Shown one piece after another: positions 55,820 to 64,000 of a stretch of DNA of 64,000 nucleotides. The notes below the pieces were generated by a model. That model was not told where the DNA came from and ran no database searches. It was given only the letters and a program-made list of their open reading frames with translations. The DNA is from Candidatus Phytoplasma australasiaticum subsp. taiwanense. Its GTDB lineage: Bacteria > Bacillota_I > Bacilli_A > Acholeplasmatales > Acholeplasmataceae. The position numbers and the translations under genes are program-made. Where the stretch lies: NCBI GenBank assembly GCA_001307505.2, contig CP040925.1:62001-126000 (forward strand). Direction: 5' to 3'. Position 1 is the first letter of the stretch; each line of letters opens with the position of its first letter.

Positions 55820-57157
55820 ATGGAATCTGTGAGATTGCGTTATGCGCCAAGTCCGACTGGTAACGGGTTACATATCGGCAATGCTAGAACAGCATTTTTT
55901 AATTATTTATTTGCTCATTTATTTAAAGGTTCTTTTATTATTCGTATAGAAGATACAGATACTATTCGTAATATAACTGGTAGCGAAGAAAAACAACTAT
56001 CACAATTGAAATGGTTAGGTTTGGATTGGTCTGAAGGTCCTGATATCGGAGGATGTTATGGTCCTTATCGGCAATCCGAAAGATTATTGATTTATGAAAA
56101 ATACACACGATTATTGTTGGAAAAACAATTAGCATATAAGGTTTACTCTGATGAAAATAAAAATGATTATGTAGTTCGTTTTAGAGTACCTAAAGATCAA
56201 CAATATTCTTTTGTAGATTTAATTCGTGGTCCTATTAAATTTGCCAGTAAAGATATTGAAGATTGGATTATATTAAAGGAAAATGGTTATCCTACTTATA
56301 ATTATGCTGTCGCAATAGATGATCATTTGATGAAAATTTCTCATATTTTTCGAGGAGAAGAGCATATTACTAATACCCCTAAACAAATAATGATTTATCA
56401 AGCTTTTAACTGGGATATACCCTGTTTCGCTCATATGTCATTAATTTTAGATAAAAATAAAAAAAAAATGAGTAAACGTAATTTCGATGCGATTCAATTT
56501 ATTGAACAATATCAAAATTTAGGTTATTTACCGGAAGCAATTTTGAATTTTTTGTTTTTTTTAGGGTTTTCTCCGCAAACTAATCAAAATATTTTGAACA
56601 AAGAGCTTATGATTAATTTATTTAATGTTAAGCGTTTTATTAAAGATCCTGCTGTTTTCGATATTGATAAATTAAATTTTATCAATAAAGAATATTTAAA
56701 AAAATTATCTTTAGAAGAATTAGTTATTAGAGTAAAATTTTTTTTTCAACAATTTAATATTGATTTACAAGACGATCAATTAAGTAAATTAGTTATTTTA
56801 TTACGTGATAGATTATGCTACGTAAAAGAAATTATTGAAATTTATAGATGGTTTTTTGAAACTGAACACAAAATAACAGATGAATTAAAACTTTTTTTAC
56901 TAAAAAATAAAGGATACGAAGTTATACCTATTTTGTCGGAATTGTTGAATAAATTGGATATTTTTCAATCTTTAAATTTAAAACAAATAATTTTAAATTT
57001 AAAAAATCATTTTAATATAGAATTAAAACTTTTATTTAAAATAGTTAGAATATTATGTACTTGTCAATTACAAGGTCCTAATTTATTTGATTATCTAGAA
57101 CTTTTAGGTAAAGATAAAGTATTAAATAATTTAGAAAAATTTAAACTAATTTCATGA
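55820..57157 (+). CDS. gltX: Glutamyl-tRNA synthetase
   Basis: Class I enzyme, 445 residues from ATG 55820, chosen because AAAGGGGAT lies just before it (an upstream non-ATG start at 55793 is less likely). HIGH box HIGNARTA, KMSKS box KKMSKRNF and RIEDTDTIR are clear. It may misacylate tRNA-Gln as in most Firmicutes. Its substrate tRNA-Glu(TTC) is in the tRNA cluster at 52108. Confidence 0.95.
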   Translation: MESVRLRYAPSPTGNGLHIGNARTAFFNYLFAHLFKGSFIIRIEDTDTIRNITGSEEKQLSQLKWLGLDWSEGPDIGGCYGPYRQSERLLIYEKYTRLLLEKQLAYKVYSDENKNDYVVRFRVPKDQQYSFVDLIRGPIKFASKDIEDWIILKENGYPTYNYAVAIDDHLMKISHIFRGEEHITNTPKQIMIYQAFNWDIPCFAHMSLILDKNKKKMSKRNFDAIQFIEQYQNLGYLPEAILNFLFFLGFSPQTNQNILNKELMINLFNVKRFIKDPAVFDIDKLNFINKEYLKKLSLEELVIRVKFFFQQFNIDLQDDQLSKLVILLRDRLCYVKEIIEIYRWFFETEHKITDELKLFLLKNKGYEVIPILSELLNKLDIFQSLNLKQIILNLKNHFNIELKLLFKIVRILCTCQLQGPNLFDYLELLGKDKVLNNLEKFKLIS

Positions 57158-57260
57158 TTCATTATTTGATTAGAATAATTTTATTTTTTTCTTTTTTTTG
57201 ATAAAAATAAATGTTATTTATAAAGTATAAAAAAATTTAAAGATATAAAAAGGTTTTTTA

Positions 57261-58583
57261 ATGTTACAACTTTATAATTCTTTAACTGGTATTAAAGAGG
57301 ATTTTCATCCTTTGAATGGTTCGCTAGTTAATATTTATGTTTGTGGTCCTACCGTCTATGATCATCTTCATATAGGTAATATTAGATCTTTAATTTTTTT
57401 TAATCTGTTAAAAAAATATTTAATGTTTATAGGCTTTAAAGTTTTTTGGGTTGTAAATATTACCGATTTGGATGATAAAATTATTAAAGTTGCTATTAAA
57501 AATAAAAGTACTGAGAGACAAATAGCTAATTACTATAAAGAACATTTTTTTAATTTGTTAGATAAATTAGATATTCACGGAATTGATAAGTTCCCTTTGG
57601 TGACTGATTATATAAATCAAATGATTATATATATTAGTTTACTTTTAAAAAAAAAATATGCTTATCTTGGTGATAAAGGCATTTATTTTTGTACTAATAG
57701 TATTATTGATTATGGTCGCTTAAGTAGTCAAAATATTGATAAATTATATAAAAATGTTCATCGAAAAAATGTTTTTTTAAAACAAAATTCAGAAGATTTT
57801 GTTTTATGGAAAAAAACTGATATCGGTATTCGTTATTCAAGTCCTTGGTTTTTGGGTAGACCTGGATGGCATACTGAATGTGTAGTAATGATTAGAGAGA
57901 TTTTTCGGAATACTATTGATATTCATGGTGGAGGTCATGATTTAAAATTTCCTCATCACGAAAATGAACAAGCTCAATTTATAGCTAGCGACGGTAAACC
58001 TTTAGCTCGTTATTTTATGCATGTAGGACATGTTAATTATCATAATCATAAAATGAGTAAATCTTTAAATAATGTTATTTTAGTGAAAGATTTATTGATG
58101 GATATTAAAGAACCTAATGTGATTAAATTTTTATTTTGTCATTTTCATTATTTAAAACCAATCAATTATACTAAAGCCTTAATATATGATATTAAGTTTA
58201 AGTACTTTAAAATAGTAAAAATTTTAAACAAAATTAATTTTATATTAGTAATTAATAATTTTTATAATTATGAAATAAATAAAAATTATTTACAAAAATT
58301 TCATAAATTTATGCAAAATGATATTGACACTCCTAATGTTGTTACTTTGATTGAACAATTATTAAAAAATATTTCCAAAAATATAAATAATTTATTGGTA
58401 TTATCGGAATTATATTATACTTTAATTTATATTTTAAATAATTTAGATATTTCGGTTACATTAAATAATGTAACAGAACAAATGATTGAATATTATTATT
58501 TATGGCAACAAGCTAAAAATATAAAAGACTTTAATCAAGCAGATTTTTTTAGAAATATTTTATTACAAAAAAATTTTATTTGA
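57261..58583 (+). CDS. cysS: Cysteinyl-tRNA synthetase
   Basis: Class I enzyme of 440 residues. YVCGPTVYDHLHIGNIRS has the zinc-binding Cys and HIGH box, GWHTECVVM and GGGHDLKFPHHENEQAQ complete the zinc site, and KMSKSLNN is the KMSKS box. AAAAAGG precedes the ATG. It follows gltX by about 100 bases, a common order. Confidence 0.96.
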   Translation: MLQLYNSLTGIKEDFHPLNGSLVNIYVCGPTVYDHLHIGNIRSLIFFNLLKKYLMFIGFKVFWVVNITDLDDKIIKVAIKNKSTERQIANYYKEHFFNLLDKLDIHGIDKFPLVTDYINQMIIYISLLLKKKYAYLGDKGIYFCTNSIIDYGRLSSQNIDKLYKNVHRKNVFLKQNSEDFVLWKKTDIGIRYSSPWFLGRPGWHTECVVMIREIFRNTIDIHGGGHDLKFPHHENEQAQFIASDGKPLARYFMHVGHVNYHNHKMSKSLNNVILVKDLLMDIKEPNVIKFLFCHFHYLKPINYTKALIYDIKFKYFKIVKILNKINFILVINNFYNYEINKNYLQKFHKFMQNDIDTPNVVTLIEQLLKNISKNINNLLVLSELYYTLIYILNNLDISVTLNNVTEQMIEYYYLWQQAKNIKDFNQADFFRNILLQKNFI

Positions 58584-58625
58584 TCGTTGATTTTAAGTAA
58601 TTATTATTTTGGAGCAGGTGAAAAT

Positions 58626-61043
58626 ATGAATAACGATTTTAATAAAACAAGTTTGGAAAATTCTGCAATTAATAATTTTTCGCATCAAGATTTAAGCAAT
58701 TTAGGTCTTACTAATCATGAAGTAAATCAAAGATTGAAAAATCAAAAACAATATAAATCAATCAATAATGATAAAAGTATTTTAAGTATTATTGGGAATA
58801 ATTTGTTTACATGTCTAAATTTGTTATTACTTTTTATTGTTATTGTTATTTTGAAAATTCGACGTTATGATCAATTATTTTTTTTAATAGTTAATTCTTT
58901 GAATATTATTATTAGTATTATTCAAGAAATTAAAATAAAAAAAACTTTAGATAAAATTAATTTAATTTTACCTAATAATATTAAAGTTGTTCGAAATGGT
59001 CATATTATAGAAATTTTAAGTTCTAATTTAGTTTTAGGCGATTGTTTAGTTTTAGATTTAGGAAATCAAATTGTTGCTGATGCTCGTGTTAAATATGGAG
59101 TTTTAGAAGTTAATGAATCATTTTTAACAGGAGAATCTAAATCAGTTTTGAAAAAAACAGGTGATATTTTATATTCTGGTAGTTATATTGTTTCAGGTTC
59201 AGCTTATGCAGAAGTTATCGCTTTAGATGAAGACACTTATGTTTCTAATTTGATTAAACAAGCTAAAAAATATCAAAATATTAAAACACCTTTAATAAAA
59301 ACATTTTCCGCTTTGGTAAAATTAATTTTTTTTGTAACTATACCTACTACTATAATTTTATTTTTTTCTTATAAATCTAATTTTTATAATTTTTCTGATG
59401 ATTATTTATTGGGGATATGCGGGTTCATGCTTGGTATGACGCCTTCTGGATTATTTTTGTTAATGAGTATGATTTCTATTTTAGGTTTTATTCGCTTATT
59501 TAAACGTAAAGCTTACATGAAAGATTTATTAGGGATTGAGATGTTGTCTCAAATAAATATATTATGTTTAGATAAGACTGGTACTATTACTGATGGAAAA
59601 ATGAGTGTTCAAAAAGTTTTAAATTACTTTAATGATGATGTTATTTCTTTAAACGTTTTAATGGCTAATTTTGTTCAACATTTTTCTAATAACAATCCTA
59701 CTCAACAAGCTTTGTATAATTATTTTAATGGTTATTTGAATTCTAATATTATTTATAAAGTACGAGATTTGCAATCTTTTTCTAGTATAAGAAAATATAG
59801 CGCTATTGAATTTGAAAAATTAGGTACATTTTTATTGGGTGCTCCGGAATTTGTTTTAAAACAAAAAAATGATATTATTGATAAAGATGTTTCAAAATAT
59901 ACTAATTTAGGATATAGAGTATTATTATTAGTTCGTACTAATGATATTTTATCTAATATTAATAATAATACAGATTATCAAGTTATCTCTTTAATTTTGT
60001 TAGAAGATATTATTAAAAATGATGCTGTTGAAACTATTAATTATTTTAAAAAATTAGGAATTAAAATAAAAATTATTTCTGGTGACAGTGCTTTTACTAC
60101 AGGTTTTATAGCTAAACGAATTGGTTTAATTGATTCAGTGTCAGACAAATCTATTAATTTGACTAATTTTAAATCTGAGCAATTGTTGGATATATCAACT
60201 AAATACGATGTTTTTGGTAGGGCTACTCCGGAACAAAAACAAATATTAATCTCTTCTTTAAAGAATAATAATCAAAAAGTTGCTATGATTGGAGATGGAG
60301 TGAATGATATTTTAGCTTTTAAAACAGCAGATTTATCTATCGCTATGGCTTCTGGTAGTAAAGCTGCTCAAAATGTGGCAAATTTAATTTTAATAAATTC
60401 TAAATTTAATTCTTTACCAGTTGTTTTTTTAGAAGGACGTAGATTAATTAATAATTTAGAAAAAAATTCGATTGTTTTTTTAACTAAGACTATTTTTACT
60501 TTTTTATTAGCTTGGATTACAATAATTAATAATTTTTTTTGTAAGAATCTAATTTTTTTCCCTTTTACTCCTTTGCAATTAAACTTTATTGATATTTTTT
60601 TTATAGGTATACCTTCTTTTTTCTTATCTTTAGAAGCTAATTATAAACCTTTAAATAATTTTTTTATTAGGGATGTTTTAAAAAAATCAGGAATTTATGG
60701 ATTATTAATTAGTGTCAATTATATTTTGATATTAACTTTATATAATGGATTACCTAATACTTTTCAATCTAATTACCAAATATCCTATTTATTAACTTTA
60801 GTAACTGCTTTTATTTTTAGTAATATTTTATTTATAAACTGTCGTCCTTTTAATAAGTTTAAATTATTATTGTTTTCTGTAATTATGTCTATTTTCTGTT
60901 TATTAGTTATTATGTTGATATGGCAAGTTCCTTTTATTCGTGAAATTGCAGCGGCTATTAGATATGTTATGTTTACTAAAACTTTTGATTTTTTTCTATT
61001 ATTTATGATTAATTTGTTAATATTATGGCGAATCAAGAAATAA
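58626..61043 (+). CDS. Cation-transporting P-type ATPase, CtpE-like
   Basis: 805 residues from ATG 58626, set by GGAG 11 bases upstream. Actuator motif LTGESKSV, phosphorylation site CLDKTGTITDGKM (about 316) and hinge GDGVNDILAFKTADLSIAMASGSKAAQNVANLIL are complete. The domain layout and VFLEGRRLINNLEKNS near the end match the CtpE/YoaB-like group, thought to move divalent cations. The helix 4 motif is TPSGL where most P2 pumps have PEGL. It differs clearly from the pump at 17134. The gene starts 42 bases after cysS. Confidence 0.9.
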   Translation: MNNDFNKTSLENSAINNFSHQDLSNLGLTNHEVNQRLKNQKQYKSINNDKSILSIIGNNLFTCLNLLLLFIVIVILKIRRYDQLFFLIVNSLNIIISIIQEIKIKKTLDKINLILPNNIKVVRNGHIIEILSSNLVLGDCLVLDLGNQIVADARVKYGVLEVNESFLTGESKSVLKKTGDILYSGSYIVSGSAYAEVIALDEDTYVSNLIKQAKKYQNIKTPLIKTFSALVKLIFFVTIPTTIILFFSYKSNFYNFSDDYLLGICGFMLGMTPSGLFLLMSMISILGFIRLFKRKAYMKDLLGIEMLSQINILCLDKTGTITDGKMSVQKVLNYFNDDVISLNVLMANFVQHFSNNNPTQQALYNYFNGYLNSNIIYKVRDLQSFSSIRKYSAIEFEKLGTFLLGAPEFVLKQKNDIIDKDVSKYTNLGYRVLLLVRTNDILSNINNNTDYQVISLILLEDIIKNDAVETINYFKKLGIKIKIISGDSAFTTGFIAKRIGLIDSVSDKSINLTNFKSEQLLDISTKYDVFGRATPEQKQILISSLKNNNQKVAMIGDGVNDILAFKTADLSIAMASGSKAAQNVANLILINSKFNSLPVVFLEGRRLINNLEKNSIVFLTKTIFTFLLAWITIINNFFCKNLIFFPFTPLQLNFIDIFFIGIPSFFLSLEANYKPLNNFFIRDVLKKSGIYGLLISVNYILILTLYNGLPNTFQSNYQISYLLTLVTAFIFSNILFINCRPFNKFKLLLFSVIMSIFCLLVIMLIWQVPFIREIAAAIRYVMFTKTFDFFLLFMINLLILWRIKK

Positions 61044-61091
61044 TATTAAATTAAATTTTATTTTGATTTTTTTTTGAAAGAATTATATTAT

Positions 61092-61814
61092 ATGGTAATT
61101 ATTTATGGTAAAAATATAATTAAAGAAGCTATCAAAGCTCAACGAAAAATTTATGTTTTATATATTAACCCTCTTATGAAAGATAAAGCTTTTTTGAATT
61201 TTATATTTCAATCTTATCCGAATTATTGTTATTTAGATAAACATCAATTAAATAGTAAAGTTCAAAATAATAATCATCAAGGTGTAGTGGCAGAAGTTCA
61301 AGATTATTTTTATAGAAAAGATTTATTGACATATTTAATAGAAAAATCCAATAAAATAGTTAAATTTTTAATTTTGGATGCTATTCAAGATCCTCATAAT
61401 TTGGGGGCAATTATACGCACTGTAGAAGCAAGTGATTTTGATGGTATTATTGTTAGCAAAAAGCACCAAGTACCTTTGAATAGTACAGTAGCAAAAACTT
61501 CTAGTGGAGCTTTAGAATATGTTAATATTTTTTTAGTATGTAATTTATATCAAACTATTTTAACTTTACAAAAATTTAATTTTATAATTATCGGAACTGA
61601 AATCGGATTAGATAAAAATATAGATATTATTCCCGTAGAACAATCATTAGCTATTATATTAGGCAACGAAGGTATAGGGATGCGTCCTTTGTTAAAAAAA
61701 AAATGTAATTTTTTAGTTAGTATTCCGACACAAGGTATGGTGAATTCATTAAATGTTAGTGTTTCTGCAGCAGTCATTATTTTTTATTTATATATGAAAA
61801 ATAAAAAATATTAA
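61092..61814 (+). CDS. rlmB: 23S rRNA (guanosine-2251-2'-O)-methyltransferase
   Basis: SpoU-family enzyme, 240 residues from ATG 61092; MVIIYGKNIIKEAI is the usual RlmB start (G+N at the front), so the TTG at 61074 is not needed. Motifs: LILDAIQDPHNLGAIIRTVEA, AIILGNEGIGMRP and SLNVSVSAAVIIFYLY. It uses SAM. It follows the ATPase by 48 bases and precedes the rpmG-secE-nusG group, with cysS-rlmB-rpmG-secE-nusG being a known Firmicute order. Confidence 0.93.
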   Translation: MVIIYGKNIIKEAIKAQRKIYVLYINPLMKDKAFLNFIFQSYPNYCYLDKHQLNSKVQNNNHQGVVAEVQDYFYRKDLLTYLIEKSNKIVKFLILDAIQDPHNLGAIIRTVEASDFDGIIVSKKHQVPLNSTVAKTSSGALEYVNIFLVCNLYQTILTLQKFNFIIIGTEIGLDKNIDIIPVEQSLAIILGNEGIGMRPLLKKKCNFLVSIPTQGMVNSLNVSVSAAVIIFYLYMKNKKY

Positions 61815-61836
61815 TTTATTTACAATTTAATCATGT

Positions 61837-61842
61837 TATAAT
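61837..61842 (+). promoter_or_regulatory. Extended -10 promoter for rpmG-secE-nusG
   Basis: ATGTTATAATATTG holds TATAAT with TG one base upstream. No good -35 at the proper distance. It lies about 120 bases before rpmG. Confidence 0.5.
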
Positions 61843-61963
61843 ATTGAGAAAAGTTATCTTGATTTAAAAATTTATAATTATATTTTTTATTTATTTTAAT
61901 TTATATTAATTAATTATTAAATTTTATAAAATTGTCGAGATTTAAAAAAAGAATATAAGAAAA

Positions 61964-62107
61964 ATGGTTAAGAGTAATATTTTAATATGTAAGGTTTGTT
62001 TAAGTCGTAATTATCGTGTAAAGGTTCATAATCGCAATCAAAAATTAGTTTTAAATAAATATTGTTGCTATTGTAAAAAGCATATTATTCATGAAGAAAC
62101 GAGATAA
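61964..62107 (+). CDS. rpmG: Ribosomal protein bL33, copy with complete zinc ribbon
   Basis: 47 residues: MVKSNILICKVCLSRNYRV...LVLNKYCCYCKKHIIHEETR. All four cysteines of the two CxxC knuckles are there. It lies directly before secE and nusG, the standard place. AAAGAATATAAGAAAA precedes the ATG without a strong GGAG. The other L33 copy at 8396 has lost one cysteine. Confidence 0.9.
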   Translation: MVKSNILICKVCLSRNYRVKVHNRNQKLVLNKYCCYCKKHIIHEETR

Positions 62108-62138
62108 ATAAAATTATCTTAATATAAAGGAGATAGCT

Positions 62139-62528
62139 ATGGCATATAAAAAGTTTGAAGAAAAACCAACCATTCCTTTAATGCAAATATTAAGGGAAGA
62201 ATATAGTTTAATTAATGTTTTTTGTGTTTTTTTATCTATGATTTTTCTAGGGATATGTTGTAATTTTATACATAATTCTACAGATCAAAAAACTTTGAGT
62301 ATTTATTTATTATCTTTATCCAGTGTTTTCTTTGTGATTAGTATTTTTCCTTTTATAAGGAAAATTTTTTTTGATATTCGTTTTGTGAGTTTTCCGACAA
62401 AATTTCAAATTTTTAAACAAATTATTCAAGTTTTTTTATTTACAGCTATTTTAATTTTTATTTTAAATTTATTTCAATATTTTTATGATATATATATGAT
62501 ATCTTTTTTTAAAAATATTTTAAAATAA
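62139..62528 (+). CDS. secE: Protein translocase subunit SecE, extended
   Basis: 129 residues. The C-terminal part, FFDIRFVSFPTKFQIFKQIIQVFLFTAILIFILNLFQYFYDI, has the SecE hinge (V-x-x-P-T before the helix) and core helix. About 80 residues with two more helices precede it (about 27-45 and 53-71), so it has three helices like E. coli SecE and unlike most Firmicutes. Identity leans on position between rpmG and nusG as well. AAAGGAGATAG is a strong ribosome-binding site. Confidence 0.82.
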   Translation: MAYKKFEEKPTIPLMQILREEYSLINVFCVFLSMIFLGICCNFIHNSTDQKTLSIYLLSLSSVFFVISIFPFIRKIFFDIRFVSFPTKFQIFKQIIQVFLFTAILIFILNLFQYFYDIYMISFFKNILK

Positions 62529-62600
62529 AGTTAATTTTTAGAAATTAAATTTATTTTAATTATTGAAAATTGTTAATGGAATTGTCTTTAGGTGCTGAAA

Positions 62601-63212
62601 ATGAAATCAAAAATAAAAAATAATAAAATACTTGATAACAATGCATTTGGTGAGGATGAAAATAGTTTTCAATCTAAATGGTATATTTTACAAACTCAAT
62701 CGGGTTATGAAAAAGTTGTTCAACAAGATTTATTAAAAATAGCTAATAGTGGTATCGGAATATCTAGTTTAATTCACGAGGTTATTTGTCCGACCGAAAA
62801 ACATATTAAAATTAAAGCTGATGGAACTAAACAAGAAATAGAAAAAAAGATTTATATTGGTTATATTTTTATTAAAATGATTATGACAAATCAATCTTGG
62901 TTTATAGTTCGTAATATTCCGAAAGTAACTGGATTTTTAGGTTCTATTAAAAAAGAAAAAGGTTCTAAACCTATACCTTTAAGTGAAAGTGAAATTAATC
63001 CTATATTATTGAAAATGGGAATAATTTCTAAGCCAAATTATGATCATTTAATTAATAAACAAGTTCAAATTATAAATGGTTCTTTTACTGGTCAAGTAGG
63101 CAGAGTATCTTTAGTAGATTACGAAAGAGATAAAGTTATGGTTGAAATTGATTTGTTTGGTCGAGCAACTCCTATAGAAATTTCTTTTTCTTCTTTTAAA
63201 GAAATGAATTAA
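62601..63212 (+). CDS. nusG: Transcription termination/antitermination factor NusG
   Basis: 203 residues. NGN domain with KWYILQTQSGYEKVVQQDLL and FLGSIKKEKGSKPIPLSE, and KOW motif INGSFTGQVGRVSLVDYERDKVMVEIDLFGRATPIEI. I choose ATG 62601, with TTTAGG nine bases before it; a GTG at 62592 is also in frame. It has a 25-residue tail at the front before KWYIL. Upstream of rplK-rplA as usual. Confidence 0.94.
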   Translation: MKSKIKNNKILDNNAFGEDENSFQSKWYILQTQSGYEKVVQQDLLKIANSGIGISSLIHEVICPTEKHIKIKADGTKQEIEKKIYIGYIFIKMIMTNQSWFIVRNIPKVTGFLGSIKKEKGSKPIPLSESEINPILLKMGIISKPNYDHLINKQVQIINGSFTGQVGRVSLVDYERDKVMVEIDLFGRATPIEISFSSFKEMN

Positions 63213-63268
63213 AATATAATAATAATTTTAAATTTGTTTAGAAATTTAATTAGTATTGCGAAATATGT

Positions 63269-63330
63269 TATAATACTATGAATATTTTGGATATTTTTAT
63301 GGATTAATTACGGAATTAATTATTTTTTTA
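63269..63330 (+). promoter_or_regulatory. Promoter and attenuator-like hairpin before rplK
   Basis: TATAAT at 63269-63274 is a likely -10 box. Soon after, ATTAATT (63303-63309) and AATTAAT (63314-63320) form a short hairpin followed by TATTTTTTTA. In the leader of the L11-L1 operon this could terminate early; it is short and AT-only, so it may be chance. Confidence 0.4.
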
Positions 63331-63431
63331 TATTTAATAATCGTATTTTTCTCTCATAAAATAGTTTTTTAAACAAATAATAAAATTTTAAACATTTTTA
63401 GAAACAAAAAGGTTGGTATTAAATAATTATA

Positions 63432-63857
63432 ATGGCAAGAAAAGTTATTAAAAATATTAAGTTACAAATTTTGGCTGGTAAAGCGAATCCTGCTCCCCCT
63501 ATAGGACCTGTGTTAGGACAAGCTCAAGTTAATATTCCTTTATTTTGTTCTCAATTTAATGAAGCTACTAAAGATAAATTAGGTTTTACTCTGCCAGTAG
63601 AAATTACAGTTTTTGATGATAAAAGTTTTAAATTTATTGTAAAAACCCCAATAACAAGCGATTTATTAAAAAAAGCTGCTAATATTTCTAAAGGTTCTTC
63701 AGATTCAAGTAAAAATAAAGTAGCTACTCTTAAGTATGAACAAATTATAGAAATAGCTAAATTAAAAATGCCAGATTTAAATGCTTATTCATTAGAACAA
63801 GCTTCTAAGATTATAGAAGGAACTGCCATTAATATGGGGATTATTGTGGAAAAATAA
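63432..63857 (+). CDS. rplK: Ribosomal protein uL11
   Basis: 141 residues: [27 protein letters not shown] is the L11 N-terminus that binds factors at the GTPase centre; the C-terminal RNA-binding half ends [28 protein letters not shown] precedes the ATG. Followed by rplA. Confidence 0.97.
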   Translation: MARKVIKNIKLQILAGKANPAPPIGPVLGQAQVNIPLFCSQFNEATKDKLGFTLPVEITVFDDKSFKFIVKTPITSDLLKKAANISKGSSDSSKNKVATLKYEQIIEIAKLKMPDLNAYSLEQASKIIEGTAINMGIIVEK

Positions 63858-63923
63858 TAATTTATTGTGCAGTATCAATAAAAAAGAAAGGCATATTATT
63901 ATAGTATACAAGGCTTAAAATTT

Positions 63924-64000
63924 ATGACAAGAAGTAAAAAATATTTATCAGTTAGTAAAAAAATAGAATTTAATCAAGTTTATAAAATGCATGATGCTAT
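63924..64000 (+). CDS. rplA: Ribosomal protein uL1, partial at the window end
   Basis: The first 25 codons, MTRSKKYLSVSKKIEFNQVY..., then the window ends. The basic SKKY start and the place right after rplK identify L1. AAAGAAAGG lies about 30 bases upstream. Confidence 0.85.
   Translation, partial: MTRSKKYLSVSKKIEFNQVYKMHDA

Noticed and set aside
1-64000. Mycoplasma/Spiroplasma genetic code (TGA = Trp)
   Set aside because: Several core genes stop at TGA at the proper length, and Trp is always TGG in conserved positions.

Overview
The window is about 80% A+T. It reads cleanly with TGG for Trp and TGA as a stop (for example at the ends of gltX, cysS, rpsI and the CNNM-type gene). The gene content is wall-less Firmicute/Mollicute. 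Low GC, the standard code, reduced metabolism, an Sec-type secretory outlook and several hypothetical membrane or secreted proteins together point to the Acholeplasmatales, most likely a 'Candidatus Phytoplasma'. This assignment is inference from content; no rRNA gene is present.

Layout. 0.5-7.4 kb: an RNA/translation/lipid cluster (rny, ymdB, miaA, efp, cmk, der, gpsA). 7.6-11.2 kb: HU, a first L33 gene, tRNA-Cys, a c-di-AMP receptor, a short S15, two minus-strand tRNAs (Gly, Thr) and a cold-shock protein with a large insertion. 11.3-13.9 kb: metK split into three exons by two group II introns. 14-20 kb: proS, a CNNM/CorC-like protein and a P-type ATPase. 20-24.8 kb: a truncated group II intron with a broken reverse transcriptase, a signal peptidase, ung with an intron remnant at its 3' end, and an RNase HIII gene split by another intron. 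24.9-34.5 kb: hinT, ruvBA, rpsP-trmD-rplS, tyrS, a sufU-like gene, an RNA methyltransferase ending in an intron remnant, nfo and a DEAD-box helicase. 34.7-42.1 kb: sodA, membrane proteins, a second helicase and an amino-acid ABC transporter. 42.6-51.7 kb: an accessory stretch with membrane or secreted proteins of unknown function around a 1715-residue AAA+ coiled-coil protein built on 507-bp tandem repeats. 50.4-54.4 kb: tRNA-Ser, -Glu, -Arg, -Pro and -Gly, with -Arg and -Pro each interrupted by a group II intron. 54.5-64 kb: rplM-rpsI, gltX, cysS, a second P-type ATPase, rlmB, then rpmG-secE-nusG-rplK-rplA.

The most striking system is a dispersed family of group II introns: eight copies in 64 kb, five of which look structurally complete. 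The complete ones interrupt genes expected to be essential or important (metK twice, RNase HIII, tRNA-Arg(ACG), tRNA-Pro(TGG)). All five start with GGGCG, end in AT and have a domain V hairpin with a GAAA loop. Joining the flanks restores the reading frame or the tRNA cloverleaf exactly. In both tRNA genes the intron sits between positions 38 and 39. A hairpin loop inside each intron (putative EBS1) is complementary to all seven nucleotides of that tRNA's anticodon loop (putative IBS1). None of the complete introns encodes a protein, and the only reverse transcriptase here is cut off before its YADD motif. Splicing would therefore need a maturase or other factor encoded outside this window.

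If these introns splice, production of SAM, RNase HIII and two tRNAs depends on RNA splicing. The other genes form ordinary translation, repair and transport modules.
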